A stretch of DNA of 64,000 bases from Anthoceros angustus (GCA_010909165.1 MU008162.1:124001-188000); one strand, 5' to 3'; counted from the stretch's first letter, positions 22,008-34,215 are shown. Numbers and translations: made by a program. The notes: generated by a model not told the origin, from the sequence alone.

Positions 22008-22600
22008 GCCCGATGACGTAGCCGTCTATTGGAGCTTGTCGGCCAAGGCTGAGATCCCCCAAACCCCGAGAGCATGCACCAGCGCTAGCCCTAGCAATTC
22101 CACGCTCCTCTTGCAGAGGGAGGCGGCCGCTAAGCTTGCGCAGCCGGATGAGCAGACGGTCGATGACGGGCCGGGGCGGCGACAGGCCGGCACCAGCAGC
22201 ACACAAAAGACAACGCCGAAGGCAGACTGACAGCCGAGCCGAGTGTGAAGGATGGACGGACGGCACAGATGCGAGCAAAGGGCAGACAAGGCAGAGGCAG
22301 AGGAAACGCGCAAGGCAAGACGACACAACGCAAGAGCGGGGAACAGAGAACAACAGGTCCAGAAGAAAGGGCTTCCAGAACCAGATGGGAGGCGAGAGAG
22401 AGCGGAGGAAGAAGCAACAGGGCAAGGGCGAGAGAGAAAGCCAAGCGAACCTGGAAAGGGAAGGAAAACTCGAGAATCGCCCAGACAGTGCCAGAGTGCC
22501 AGAAACGCCACTCCCTTTCCCATTCTCTCTCCATATTCCATTTTACCTGCCCATAATTTAGTAAACTGCAAAATGCCACATGGACGACGTCCTGGTGCAC
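22008..22600 (-). promoter_or_regulatory. DnaJ upstream region with a purine-rich tract
   Basis: On the plus strand 22290-22480 is strongly A/G-rich (many GAGAGA, GAAGAA and GGAG words), meaning CT-rich on the transcribed side of the DnaJ gene. It is probably its leader and promoter. Arg/Glu-rich open frames across it are by-products of that composition. Confidence 0.4.
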
Positions 22601-23160
22601 ACTATCGCTTGCATTGCTCGTACTTGCTGCATTTCTGCGGGTTTCTCTTCTCTCTTCAAGTTGGTCAAAATTGTTCAGTTATTCTTACCTGCACACTTAC
22701 AAGGTTGGACTGTTAGTTTCATCATTCTTATATTTATCAATAAGAAAAAATAGAGCTATTCTCCGTTCTTCTGAAAAATGGCTCAAAACGCACACAACTT
22801 AAAGTAATCTCAAGAGTCGCATGAGATACAAACTAACCCTTTCTTCCAAACAACCACAAATAATGAAGAGTACAGGAGAATTCAAGGTAGGCTATTTACA
22901 CGAGTGAATGGAAACCAAGGGTAAACTACCAAGTATCATTATGTTTAAGCTAGACAACTTGGAATTATAGAGTTACTAGGCCACCGACAACATCCATATA
23001 ACACCTTGGAGTATTGCTCTATCTATGCTTCCTTTGGACTCTAAATATCACGACCAAAGACGCAAAAAGCTTCCCTCATCCCGTATACACTACACCAAGC
23101 TCATTATGATATAAGCTAGAAAGGAAATGTAACGATTGTAAGCTAGTATGGCACCGAACT
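22601..23160. other. Spacer, nothing recognised
   Basis: AT-leaning sequence without a convincing frame, RNA gene or repeat. Confidence 0.4.
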
Positions 23161-23276
23161 TGTTCTAGTATAGTGGTCGAGTATGTAAGTCTGTTGATAT
23201 TTGGGCTCGATTCTGGTTTTAGTTTAGTGGTTGAGTATGTAGCCTACTAATATTGAGCTCGATTCTCGGCAATGAG
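23161..23276 (+). pseudogene. Two tandem tRNA-Asp-like relics
   Basis: 23161-23217 contains CTAGTATAGTGGT (the tRNA-Asp A-box region), then GAGTATG, a short arm and GGGCTCGATTCTGG (a B-box-like segment). 23217-23276 repeats the pattern more loosely (TAGTTTAGTGG ... GAGCTCGATTCTCGGCAATG), and its end resembles the tRNA-Asp 3' half (GGTTCGATTCCCGGCAACG). Both acceptor stems are broken and no proper anticodon arm folds, so neither is a working tRNA. They may be a SINE head or duplicated pseudogenes. Confidence 0.45.
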
Positions 23277-23380
23277 ATTCTTTTATGCTTTGCTTTTCTT
23301 TTCTAAGGTACGTACCGAGATTGTTTCAAAACATAAAGGCTTTTTTTTTTTTGTCGGGAATGTAAACTAGCAACACTGAG

Positions 23381-23455
23381 CTCGTTGGATAGCACAATAG
23401 TTGAGTACATTCAAGCCAGACCGGTAGATTCTCGGGTTCGATTGAGGAAATCGAG
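23381..23455 (+). pseudogene. Third tRNA-like relic (A-box and B-box)
   Basis: TAGCACAATAGTTGAGTAC resembles an A-box, and TCTCGGGTTCGATTGAGG about 35 bases later contains an intact B-box core GGTTCGA. The arms do not pair well. It sits about 100 bp from the two tRNA-Asp-like relics. Confidence 0.35.
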
Positions 23456-26156
23456 AAAAAAACTTCTACATGTTTGGTTGTTGTCACAATTTTGAAACAT
23501 TTGACATGTCTTCAAATATCTTCAATGCCCTTGATCAAGATGCAAACCTCTCTTTCAGTATGAAGTATGTGGTGAGCAAGAAGGGAAACATATGATTTCA
23601 ACATGCTCATGAGTGGGATTTTTCTAAACCTTGAAAAAGCAGCGCTTGCACAAATTAGGTTTATTCCGCTGAATCAAGCCTTCGGCCTAAAAGTGTAGTT
23701 TTTCAAAGAAAATTTGAGAAATACTAATTACATAGAAGGTGTGAATTTGTGGGAAAATTCGACCTCATGATACCTTATATCGTCATACAATGCATGTTAA
23801 AAAAGGAAAAATGCACAAAACTGCATATATCATTTTCAAGAAACCTTAATATTTGCGCACGGAAGTGAAAAACCCAAAAAAAAAAAATGTAAATGCATGA
23901 TATGCTATTGGTCCGAAAGTTACAACCTAACCCACCATTAGAACCGTTAAAACCAATACCACCTAGAATGATCAGTAGTAACCCTCCATCCAACGCCCAC
24001 CGTACTCCACAAACAAAACAGCATGGTGAGGATGTTGCACACCAGCACATCAACCCACGTGTAAAATTGGAGGTGGCTTCCACGCCTTGACAACAACCAG
24101 CTCAAATTGCCTATTTATTTGGCTCTCCGCTCGCCTCTCCCGACGTTTCGTAGACTGACACCCACCACCACTGCCACCCGATATTTGTGCAAGGAGGATA
24201 GTTAGCACACATAAGCATGCACAATTGAAATAAAGCAACACACAAATGGCAAGCCCGAGCATGCGTAGTCTCCACAATTGGCACTAGACAGAAGCGAAAC
24301 AAGGCAACACATAAACCAAGTCCCTCTGCCGCACTATGAAGAACATGAAATGGAGTCACACCACAAGTGCCGATGGTCCGATGAAGTGTAAAGCCATTTC
24401 AATTTGACGTGTTTGCAACTAGGAAAGCATAATTTGACAGCGTAAGGGGCTGTTTCCGTTTCACTTGTTAGTAATTCAAACTTTACTTATATTACTTACC
24501 TTTTGATAGACATTATATATATGAATAGACCAATATCTTGGTAGAGCATGGTTTATTTTTTTATTTTATAAATTTGCTACCTAATCCTGCATATGCCCCC
24601 ACCACTTATTCTTACCGTGGTCACCGTCGAAATCTCCTTCCATTTCTTTGTCGTGGGGAAGAATTATCTTACAACATTCCACCACAGCTCGAAGGTGGGA
24701 GAAGGGAATAACATAATCATAGACAAAGCATTCAAAATAGATTCACTACGCATCACTTATATTTTTAATGTGATTTTCTAGACTAGCTTCAGTTGTTAGA
24801 CAATCTAAGTAAACAAACTATCTAACAAAGCCATGGCAGATCATTGCTTTGATACCTAGTTAGACATGTTATGCGAGAGCGTATTGAATTAAGCGGAAGA
24901 TATAGTAATAATGAATAATAGTTTGGGTTTATAGGTGGGCATTCAAATGGTTATGAAGGATTGTGTCTTTTTGCTAGCCTCCTAGTTAACTGATTACATT
25001 ACAAGTAGCTTAGGCTTAGTTAGACGTAACCAGCGTGGGCTGCTTACTATATGCGCCGGTATACATGGTATGTCTATATGTACAAGCACACCCCAATAAT
25101 GATGACTTGATAATTAAGCCAAATGACCTGTGCTCATATGAAGCAATGTACATAATTAGTCTTTGTATCTACCTCCTACTATACATATACATATGACCCT
25201 TGTTGTACACTATACATGTACATTTGACCCTTGTTGTACAAACACCTCGTATGTGTCACGTCAACAGAATACGATTGGAAAAAATATGCCTTATTATAAA
25301 ACATAGCCCAAAAATCCCCATTGTAAAACAAATCAGAGCCAAAAAGATATCTTTACGTGATTTTGACTGTTTGTGCATTGACCTCTCGCTTAGTGGTGGG
25401 GGCAACTAGTGAGCTGAGATTGGCTTTCCACCAAGTAGTGGAGCATGTGGCATCCACGTCTGCACTCTTTGCCCCGTCCCGCTTTTCCATCAGACTGTTT
25501 TGCTGAAAATCTCACTATTTTTTGTAAGCTTGTCTTCTGTTTAAAGGGATGGTTTGGGACATTGTACATCATTACATTTCCTTGTGAAACTTTGATAGTA
25601 TCTTTTAGGGTTTCCTCTTTAAGGTTTAGCGTCTAGTTTGACAAGGGTTTTTCTAGAGAGGTTTATATACCTGTTTTCCTTCTAGTATCATGGATAATTT
25701 TACATTCTATTTAGTCTTTGCTTTCCTCATGGCTATGCAAGTTACTCTTTTTATAAAAACAATAACTACACAATCTTTACTCCTAGTTCATGCACATTAC
25801 CAACGTTCTGTTCTATTCGATTCTACGTTCAAAAATCTGAGTTTCCCGGCATAACCAGGTTTCCCCAACTCGGGAGCTGCTAGCGGTTTGCAAATTCGGC
25901 ACCCCAAGCGTAAACTACGGGCTCTCTTGCAGGAGCCAAAACTAGTAGTGTGTGTCACGCCCCGTTCATTAAGACCTTTAGTTTGTAGTGACTCCTAGGT
26001 CCGGGCTCGTGCGAAACTGCCCTAAGTTCAACAAACCCATCCGGGTCACGCAAAACAGAATCCATTCGGCTACCTCACACCAAGAACTACAGGGATCCGT
26101 CTTGCCCAAACTTTGCCTGACTTGCCACATCCAGGTCACAGTACTTCAAAATTCCA
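23456..26156. other. Long AT-rich spacer, no supported gene
   Basis: Some small frames exist (for example 23775-24083 on the minus strand and 24593-24781 on the plus strand), but none has a domain, good codon bias or a partner exon. 25140-25240 contains a short imperfect direct repeat (TATACATATACATATGACCC / TATACATGTACATTTGACCC). Confidence 0.4.
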
Positions 26157-26304
26157 TCTACAAGGCAAAATCGGTTGGTAGTTTTGAAATGTGTGAACGT
26201 AGGGCTAGTCCCCCTAGCATGGTGCCCTTCATTGGGTTTTTGTCCTTTGTTTTTGGGATGGATGAGTTTTTTCCATCTCTTTTTTATAATAAAGTCTACA
26301 AGGC
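26157..26304 (+). mobile_element. 5'-truncated LINE, copy B (3' tail only)
   Basis: The 128-bp insert 26167-26294 is flanked by a perfect 10-bp direct repeat TCTACAAGGC (26157-26166 and 26295-26304). The insert matches the 3' tail of copy A: TTGGTAGTTTTGAAATG, GGGCTAGTCCCC, GGGTTTTTG.CCTTTGTTTTTGGG, GGATG and the final TATAATAAAG. It differs by scattered substitutions. No coding part is present. Confidence 0.8.
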
Positions 26305-27052
26305 TGAATGAATATACTCAAGCTTATTTTCCTAATTCTCCATGCGTTTCGAGGAATCGAGCTTTCCTAAATTCGGGAAAACTCCCATGCCATTTTCAAG
26401 GCTCGGAATGCGACTTTGAGAGTCCCCTCAAAATTCCTTGGGTATTTGCTTAAAAAATCCAAACAATTTGAATTGTTGATATGTATTCGAGTTGATATGC
26501 CTTTGTCTATGTCGCTGTATCCGGCTGGGTGGTGTGACCACCCATGTCTGTTTGGTGACTTTCTCTCTGCCTGCGACATGATCCAGACTTGGTTTGTAAT
26601 TTATCTATTTTGTATAAAGTAAAGGTATTTAAAAAAAAAACTTTCGTCATTGATATGGAGCAGGCACGTGCATGCAACTGAGCTGGCCAATGCATTTGTC
26701 GACTCTGCGCTAAAGGCGTGTAAGCGCAGTTTTGGAACAAGAGCTTTGGCGAACCAGGCTGCTGCGGTCTTGGATTATGGTTTACAAGCCTATTCGAATG
26801 CATCGCGAGTTGGAAAATTTGGAACTCGTGTGAATGGTTGAGTTCTGGTAGTAGAAGAGGATGATTTTTGGTGAAACGGATGGATCCGACTCCCGAACCG
26901 AGGTCTCTTCATCAGAGAGCTCTCAGTTGACAAGAAACTTACGAGCTTCTATCAAGGGAGGGCTATGGGCGAAGGATGCCAAGAACAAGATTAGGTCAAA
27001 GGCGTGTGGTATGCATTCTGGAAGAAGCAGATCGCATTCACGTTAGACGGGC
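26305..27052. other. Spacer and probable promoter of the NlpC/P60 gene
   Basis: No gene is recognised. An open frame at 26861-27046 is in phase with the NlpC/P60 start at 27053 but is separated from it by a stop at 27044-27046. I do not join it. A leader exon carrying a targeting peptide could be hidden here, but I see no acceptor that would connect it. Confidence 0.4.
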
Positions 27053-28217
27053 ATGAGTTCCAGTGGAGCCGGTCCAGAGAAGCTTCAGGAGTACAGGGTA
27101 GTGGTCCCCTGTCTGCCTCTCTACGATTCCCCGCTCTGCACCCGCCTGGCAACACAAGCATGGGAAGGCCGGCACCTGATCATTGTGATGACCTCCTCTG
27201 GTGACACCCGCGCAAGCCGCTCGGTTGAGCTGCCGCATCTGTCCAGGTCACAAGCCCTAACCCCAGGCCTCACTTGATTTACACTCGGAGATACTGACTT
27301 GGCCACGGCATCCAAAGCCAATCTCGGAGAATGAGAATGACGTGTGTGCTACTCTCAGGTCCCCGATCAAGGTGAGTCTTTGTGAAGACGGTTACCAGTG
27401 TTGGTTGGCCCCGGAGGACCTGGATGCCATCGTCCCAGTTCCTGAGCATCTGCATTACCGGGCACAATTGCTTCCAGAGAAGGAAGTGAGGTTGAGGACC
27501 GCCCTTGTCGTAGACTTCGTCATGGTGGCGTACAAAACTGAAAACAGTTATCTTTGGGGAGGAACTTGCGGACCCAACTATGACTGCAGTGGTTTAGGTG
27601 ATTTTTGGATGAGACTTCCCTGCACGCTGCGTCAGTCGGATTTCACTCTTTCTGATGAGATGGGTCTAGTTGTGTGAACTTGGCAGTACAAAGAGCGTTC
27701 GCAGCCGCTGGCATTTGGGTGCCGAGGGATGCTTACCAGCAGGTGATGTTTTGGGTTACGGGGCTGCTGCGATCCTGAACCTCCCTCCCCTGAAATGAGT
27801 TTCTTGCTCTTGTTCAGGAGGGTTTTGCGCAGCGGGTACCAAACAGCGACGTGCAGACTGGCGATCTGGTATTGCTGCTGCGTTCCTCGCACCTACACCC
27901 TTCAGTGACGAGGACAGGACACCTAAACTATTTTCTGAACCCATAGCATGGTGCAGGTCTTCTTCGGTAGTAGCAAAGCAACTCACGTCGGCATCATTTT
28001 GGATGACGCGTTGCCTGAGGTCCACAAGAACAACTCCGCGTTGTACGGCCCCGAACGTCTGCCTCCTGTGAGGTTCATACACAGCTCTGGCAAGGAACAT
28101 GGGCATGGAAGGATCGAAGTGGATAATCTAGGCCTGCCACGGGGTCCTGTTGCCATGCACTACTGTTCCGCGTACAGGGGAGCTGGAAGAGTGTTGCAAG
28201 TCTTCTCCCCTCCGTAG
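27053..28217 (+). CDS. Cyanobacterial-type SH3b-NlpC/P60 cell-wall peptidase (five exons)
   Basis: Related to the cyanobacterial gamma-D-glutamyl-L-diamino acid endopeptidase, which cuts peptidoglycan stem peptides. Exons are 27053-27246, 27359-27597, 27687-27742, 27818-27868 and 27957-28217. All introns are GT-AG and phases agree, giving 266 residues. The SH3b-like N-terminal domain (about 12-90) has L-Y-D-S-P-L-C-T-R-L-A-T-Q, G-R-H-L and L-C-E-D-G-Y. The NlpC/P60 domain has S-Y-L-W-G-G-T-C-G-P-N-Y-D-C-S-G-L with the catalytic Cys at about 141. Then come G-I-W-V-P-R-D-A-Y-Q-Q, G-D-L-V-F-F-G, A-T-H-V-G-I (His 190) and F-I-H-S-S-G (His 222), so the Cys-His-His triad is intact. A 20-residue insert precedes the last His. 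No transit peptide is visible. A plastid role is inferred, not shown. Confidence 0.88.
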
Positions 28218-28682
28218 GACTCGAGCACAAGTGAGTTGTTGCAGCCTATTACCAAGAACCCATACTACAGCTGATGGGTACAGTCACATTTCTCGACTCA
28301 TGTCAGTAGACGAAGTCCCCCTTCACGTCAGCCAGACAAGTCATTCAAGCACATCCCCATTGGCCCGGGAGCTGCCTGACGTTGGCCAAGCTGCTTTCAG
28401 AAGAAACCAGCAACACCTTCGGACAAAACCTCACGGCACTTTTCCCTGCTTAGACACAGCAGAGGTTTGTGACCGCCTTCACAATTACAAAACGCTACAG
28501 CAACATCTGAAACAGTTGCAGGCCATCGCTACCTGAGCTTGGCACGCTGCTCTGGGAACAGCGCCTGGGTGCGAGCTGCCTGATCCTACTCTCATGCTAG
28601 GCGGTGGCCTCACAGTTTTCGTGAGAAGTTCCACCTGCTAGCCCGTCTAACTCATGACCCATGCCATGCGAGGATCAATGAC
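28218..28682. other. Short gap between convergent genes
   Basis: 465 bp between the stop codons of the NlpC/P60 gene and the ankyrin gene, presumably both 3' untranslated regions. The frame at 28150-28536 is an overlapping by-product. Confidence 0.5.
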
Positions 28683-29926
28683 TCATATTTTCCTCCTCTT
28701 CAAAAAAGTTAACTTATCATCCACACTCCCTGGATCAATCTGCAACAAACGTAGCACCGGTCAGTGCAGGACGATATGGGAAGTCGACCGCTCCAATGCA
28801 GCCACAATAACCCTAGGCAGGTTGCCAGTAGTCATCCCGGCAACGCTCAATAAATACAAGAAACCCGCAATATTCACATACCTTATCTTCGGCGATTAGT
28901 AGCATCTGTCTGACTTCATCATCTTCTGTCAGATCGGCTGGAGTCTGCAGAGGAAACGACTCATCTCCGTTAGTACTCAGGCTCTTGTCTGATCACATGG
29001 CACGTCGATCGTACATGTGCCAGGAAACCAATCCGCAACCTGATAGGAGTTATTCTTCAAATTCGGCAAAGCTCCGTGATTTAACAATTGGCGCACAACA
29101 TCCGCATGGTCACCCCGTGCGGCATGATGCAGGGGCTGCATGTACATCACACGAGATGTTTCATCTGCAACTGCACAGAAGAGACTGCGGCCATGAAGAT
29201 AAATGGATTACTCCAAGGTCCGTTCCACAAACCGTGTCACCATCTGTATCGGTAGCTTGCAAAACCCGTACGAGCTCCTCCTGGCTCTTGGTAGCTCTCA
29301 ACAACATCTGAACAATTCCATCGAACCCTGCACTCCCCAAAACACCAGCCCCGCTCATAACGCCGGAATTCGCCAAACCCACCGAGCTTGGATCCGGTAC
29401 ATAACCAGCTGGAACAAGGATAACTCACCCCCGGCAGCGGCATCATGCAAAGGCAGAGCCCCATCCTCATCCCTGACATCCACGCTTGCTCCAGCTGCTA
29501 ACAGAAGCTGCAGGTCACCAGTCATTCTAGCCTGACCACCATCCCCGCCAAGTTACAAACCTAAACCATTTCATTACCTGGGCACACGGCATATGGCCAT
29601 AGAGGCATGCAAGGTGCAGTGCTGTATCACGGTCCTCGCCATACGAATCAACATTTACTGTCAAATTACCTGCAAACAGAACCCAATTCCGCCTTCAACA
29701 CACGGAACGGAGCGGAACACCATCAGACCGACCAATCATTGCAGAACACAGGATCACAACCTAACGCGCGGGACAGGCTCTCCGCGTTTCCAGCCTCAGC
29801 CGCAGAGAGAACAGCTTGCAGGTCCTCAGAAACCTCCACTGCCTCATCTCCCAAGCTTCCGATCCAGTCTTCATCTCCTTCTCCATTCGCCCTCGCACCC
29901 ACATCAGAACGCTGTGGAACAGCCAT
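28683..29926 (-). CDS. Small ankyrin-repeat protein (seven exons)
   Basis: Exons are 29926-29761, 29669-29578, 29531-29429, 29408-29233, 29135-29040, 28944-28882 and 28739-28683. All introns are GT-AG and phases agree, giving 250 residues. Individual exons are short and none stands out alone; the call rests on ankyrin consensus running across the joins. Visible pieces are A-L-H-L-A-C-L-Y-G-H, L-L-L-A-A-G-A-S-V-D-V-R-D-E-D-G-A, P-L-H-D-A-A-A-G, then T-D-G-D-T-P-L-H-H-A-A-R-G-D-H-A-D-V-V and L-L-N-H-G-A. The last repeat reads T-P-A-D-L-T. A Gly/Ser-rich loop of about 20 residues splits the middle repeat. There is no membrane segment or other domain. It is probably a protein-interaction adaptor with unknown partners. 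Its start is 215 bp from RPL10, which is transcribed the other way. Confidence 0.85.
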
Positions 29927-31190
<1,264 letters not shown>

Positions 31191-32439
31191 ACAATCAGAT
31201 GTGCATCTTACATGTACATCAGAATACTAGTCCAACATTGTGAACTGAGAATGGTATACGCGGTGCAGCTAGGGATAGTGCGACATTGTCGTCCTACTGT
31301 CGAACAGAGAGACTGTATTGTTGTAAGAGTTTCCAGCTCTCTGGCATTTTTGACATCCAGACCCTTCATGAACTGGGTGCTAAAGCCAGTGCGAGATCAA
31401 CCCCTTGATTAATCGGTATTTGATGCCAAGGCTGGTCTGTCACCACGGCGGCTTCGTCCCGCTCCCATTCGGGGCCATGCTGAGGCCCACCACCACTCCT
31501 GGGTAATAGAACTTTGTCCACCCCTGGAAACATCAAACGATGGACGTCGTATTCTTAATATCCCCATCAAACAATGGGCATCGTAATGTTAATATTCCTT
31601 TGTTCTCATCGGTATCTTTTGACTAGGTTCATACATACTGACTAGGTTCATACATACTGACTAGGTTCATACATACACATCCATATTGTATATAGATACA
31701 TGCACATATGCGTCATGGTTGGATGTCATCAGCGTGGTTTTACATCACACCGCCGGTGACAACATAGCACTTTCTTATTGGCAGACTCTTCCTAGGTACT
31801 TTACACTCGCCGGAGATACTGAGGTGGTTGCACCATCGTGGCGCCAATGGCTGTGGCTGAGGTGTCAGAGCACCACCTACCCTTGAGGGCCGGTGGTGTC
31901 TGACACGCACTACCAAGCATTGATTACACCAATAATAAAAACCCATGCAAAACTGTAATCAACGTTGATAAACATGCATTACCAGAAAGGGTAGGCACTT
32001 TGTGTTTTGTGAGTCGTGACGGCGATGTTGGTAGGAGCGGGCGATGTTATTGTGTATGAAGCGGTAGAGACCATCAAGGTGAACAAGCAGACATCAAATT
32101 GGCGGCTGCAAGGGATACGTAGATACCAATCTGGCAACTACCAGGCAAAAAGCAGCCACCAATTTGGTAGCTACAAAGGCACAGGTAGGCCACAATCTCA
32201 CAGCTGCAGAAATCAGTGCGCCATAACAGAGCATCCACATCTGGGTTCAAGCATCTCAGATACATTCCACAGTTTAGAACGCAAAGCTTGCAAGTGCCTC
32301 TGAAGCCTTCGTTGCTATTTGGCTACTCTCTGCAGCTTACAAGGATGTTTAGACCAAGACGAAGGACCGGTCCGGGACTCCGGGAGATCAGTAGAAGAAG
32401 ACTTTTGTCACGTTTTTTTTCCTCTGTATTCGGTCAGAG
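31191..32439. other. Spacer with short repeats and a hairpin
   Basis: No gene is supported. It contains three exact copies of a 19-bp unit (listed separately) and a diverged pair of about 35-bp repeats at 31530-31605 (CATCAAAC.ATGG.C.TCGTA). It also holds an inverted repeat 31862-31877 / 31892-31906 (GTGTCAGA...CACCACC with GGTGGTG...CTGACAC) that could form a hairpin with a stem of about 15 bp. Confidence 0.5.
31620..31676. repeat. Three copies of a 19-bp tandem repeat
   Basis: TGACTAGGTTCATACATAC is repeated exactly three times (31620, 31639, 31658) in non-coding sequence between RPL10 and the MULE relic. Confidence 0.9.
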
Positions 32440-32460
32440 GCAGAGGAGGGTTCCAGTTTT

Positions 32461-34215
32461 CTACATTTCAAGAGCATCGAGGAGGCACGGAATTTCATGG
32501 GCCACTTTGGCACTACAGACATTGACAATCTTGTCGTCGACTTGCAAGGTACAGTGTGGAAACATCATCCGGATGACAATATTAGTGTGGGTATATGGAT
32601 GCGGTTCAATGTTGCATTTGTGTTTCACAAGTCCGTTGCTGATCAGTCGTTTTATTTGGGGATTCAGACCCCGTTCATGCTTCAGACCTGTTTGACACAT
32701 GGTAAGAATAATGTGCTCAGGATTGATTCTACGTTTGGTATAAGCCAGTACAAGTACCAGCTCTTCACAATTATGGCATTCGACCTTCACATAAATGGTA
32801 TTCCGGTAGCGTGGATTTTAGCAAAGGACGGTACAAGTGACACCATAGCCAGGTGGCTGATGTCTTTTCATGAGGTTCTATTAAGTAAGGATGCAACTTG
32901 GTTGCCCTCCGCAATATTGGTTGATGATTGTGCAGTTGAGATTGCTGCAATTCGAAAGGTTTACAATTGCAGTGTTCCTTTTCTACTTTGCCTCTAGCAT
33001 GTGCGTCGTGCTTGGCTCCGTAATCTTATTAAGAAAGTCCAAAACAGGGTAGATAAGGAAGCCATATGGCAGGAATTAGGTGAACTGATGTACGTGAAGA
33101 GCTTCAGCACATCAATTCGAGATACAATTCGGGAGGGTGAGCAGTTGCTATTTTCCTTCTATGCCAAGTGGGAGAAACGGCAACCCGCATTCGTGAGCTA
33201 TTTCAGAACAACATGGGGTGCACAACTAGGTTAGTCCATATCTCCAGCCTCGTATTCTCCCTTTTCAAGCTTGTGCACATACACATCTTCACAAGGCCTG
33301 TTTTGATTGCAGGCATGTTCATAAAAAATGCCCGCATGCAGGGCAAGACTGTGCCTTCGCTATAGAGATAGGACATTGGTTTTTTAAGTAGAAACTTAGT
33401 CTTACGAGGGCATCTCTTCATGACAGACGAGTAGACTGGCTGTTACATCAATTGTGCTTCATGATTGCGTCCCATTATTGGTATGTGAACCATTCCAAAG
33501 AAGGAGATTATGTGGTTAACACAGCCGAGGAGAAATTCGTGCACACTGCAATAGATGGAGCAACTCTGATTGAGGATGATAATGTTACTTTGCTTTCCCC
33601 ACCTTGTACCGCGGCTTTATGCAAGAGTTCAACAGATGCCCTTGTGGCATATACATTTAAGAATGCAGATTCCATGTGGGCTACATGTAAGTGTGCTCAA
33701 GGGAGGAAAGGCTTTATTTGTAAACACATCGTGAAAGTGCAGGATATGCTTGGAGTGCTCTCATACACACTCCGGATGAAACTTCAGTATACAACAACGA
33801 ATGATCTGGTAATTCAGGAGCCCGTAACAACTCTTGCTTTTGTGATAGTAGAGAATAGGTGATGGAAAGTATTTCGTGCAACCTACAACCCGTTGTGGAG
33901 GGTGTTTTATGTAACGAAGGCGGAACTGAAGATCAGATTCACTTCCTGGAACAAGATTGCAATGCTATTGTGAATTTGATGCACAAGAATAAGGAAGTCG
34001 TGGGGGATGCACCACTTTTGGTGAAACGTACACTCATGGATGTCCAACGTTTGATTGCATATGAGCAGGAAATGCCTGTAGCACGGCAGCCTCTTCGAGC
34101 ATTCACCACCAACGAGGGAGACAACAACATCGTCAAGACTAAGCCATTCTTCTCACCATCGAAGAAAACGAAGGAGAGAGTTACTTGGAAGTTATTAGCG
34201 GACAAAGAAAACTAG
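32461..34215 (+). pseudogene. Decayed MULE (Mutator-like) transposase with SWIM zinc finger
   Basis: Remains of an MULE transposase. 32461-33234 covers the N-terminal segment (F-K-S-I-E-E-A-R-N-F), then the DDE core with L-R-I-D-S-T-F-G and F-D-L-H-I-N-G-I-P-V-A-W, and A-I-L-V-D-D-C-A-V-E-I-A-A-I. It is broken by TAG at 32995-32997, where the family has Trp (L-C-L-W-H-V). After a probable intron (about 33236-33312), the segment G-Q-D-C-A-F-A-I-E-I-G-H-W-F-F-K is followed by another TAG at 33389-33391, again where Trp is expected. R-R-V-D-W-L-L and a SWIM motif C-K-C-x8-C-K-H (near 33690-33730) come next, then a C-terminal tail in a third frame (33859-34215). I see no terminal inverted repeats. 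Confidence 0.82.

Noticed and set aside
22136-22716. Arg/Gln/Glu-rich frames upstream of the DnaJ gene
   Set aside because: Low-complexity purine-rich DNA opens several overlapping frames at once; no Met or domain context supports them.
26861-27046. Possible upstream exon or transit peptide for the NlpC/P60 gene
   Set aside because: It is in phase but ends in a stop seven bases before the start codon, and no donor/acceptor pair joins it convincingly.
31620-31676. CRISPR-like array
   Set aside because: The 19-bp repeats are directly adjacent with no spacers, and this is a eukaryotic genome.
32216-32695. Separate gene upstream of the MULE relic
   Set aside because: It overlaps the transposase frame in another phase and has no domain.
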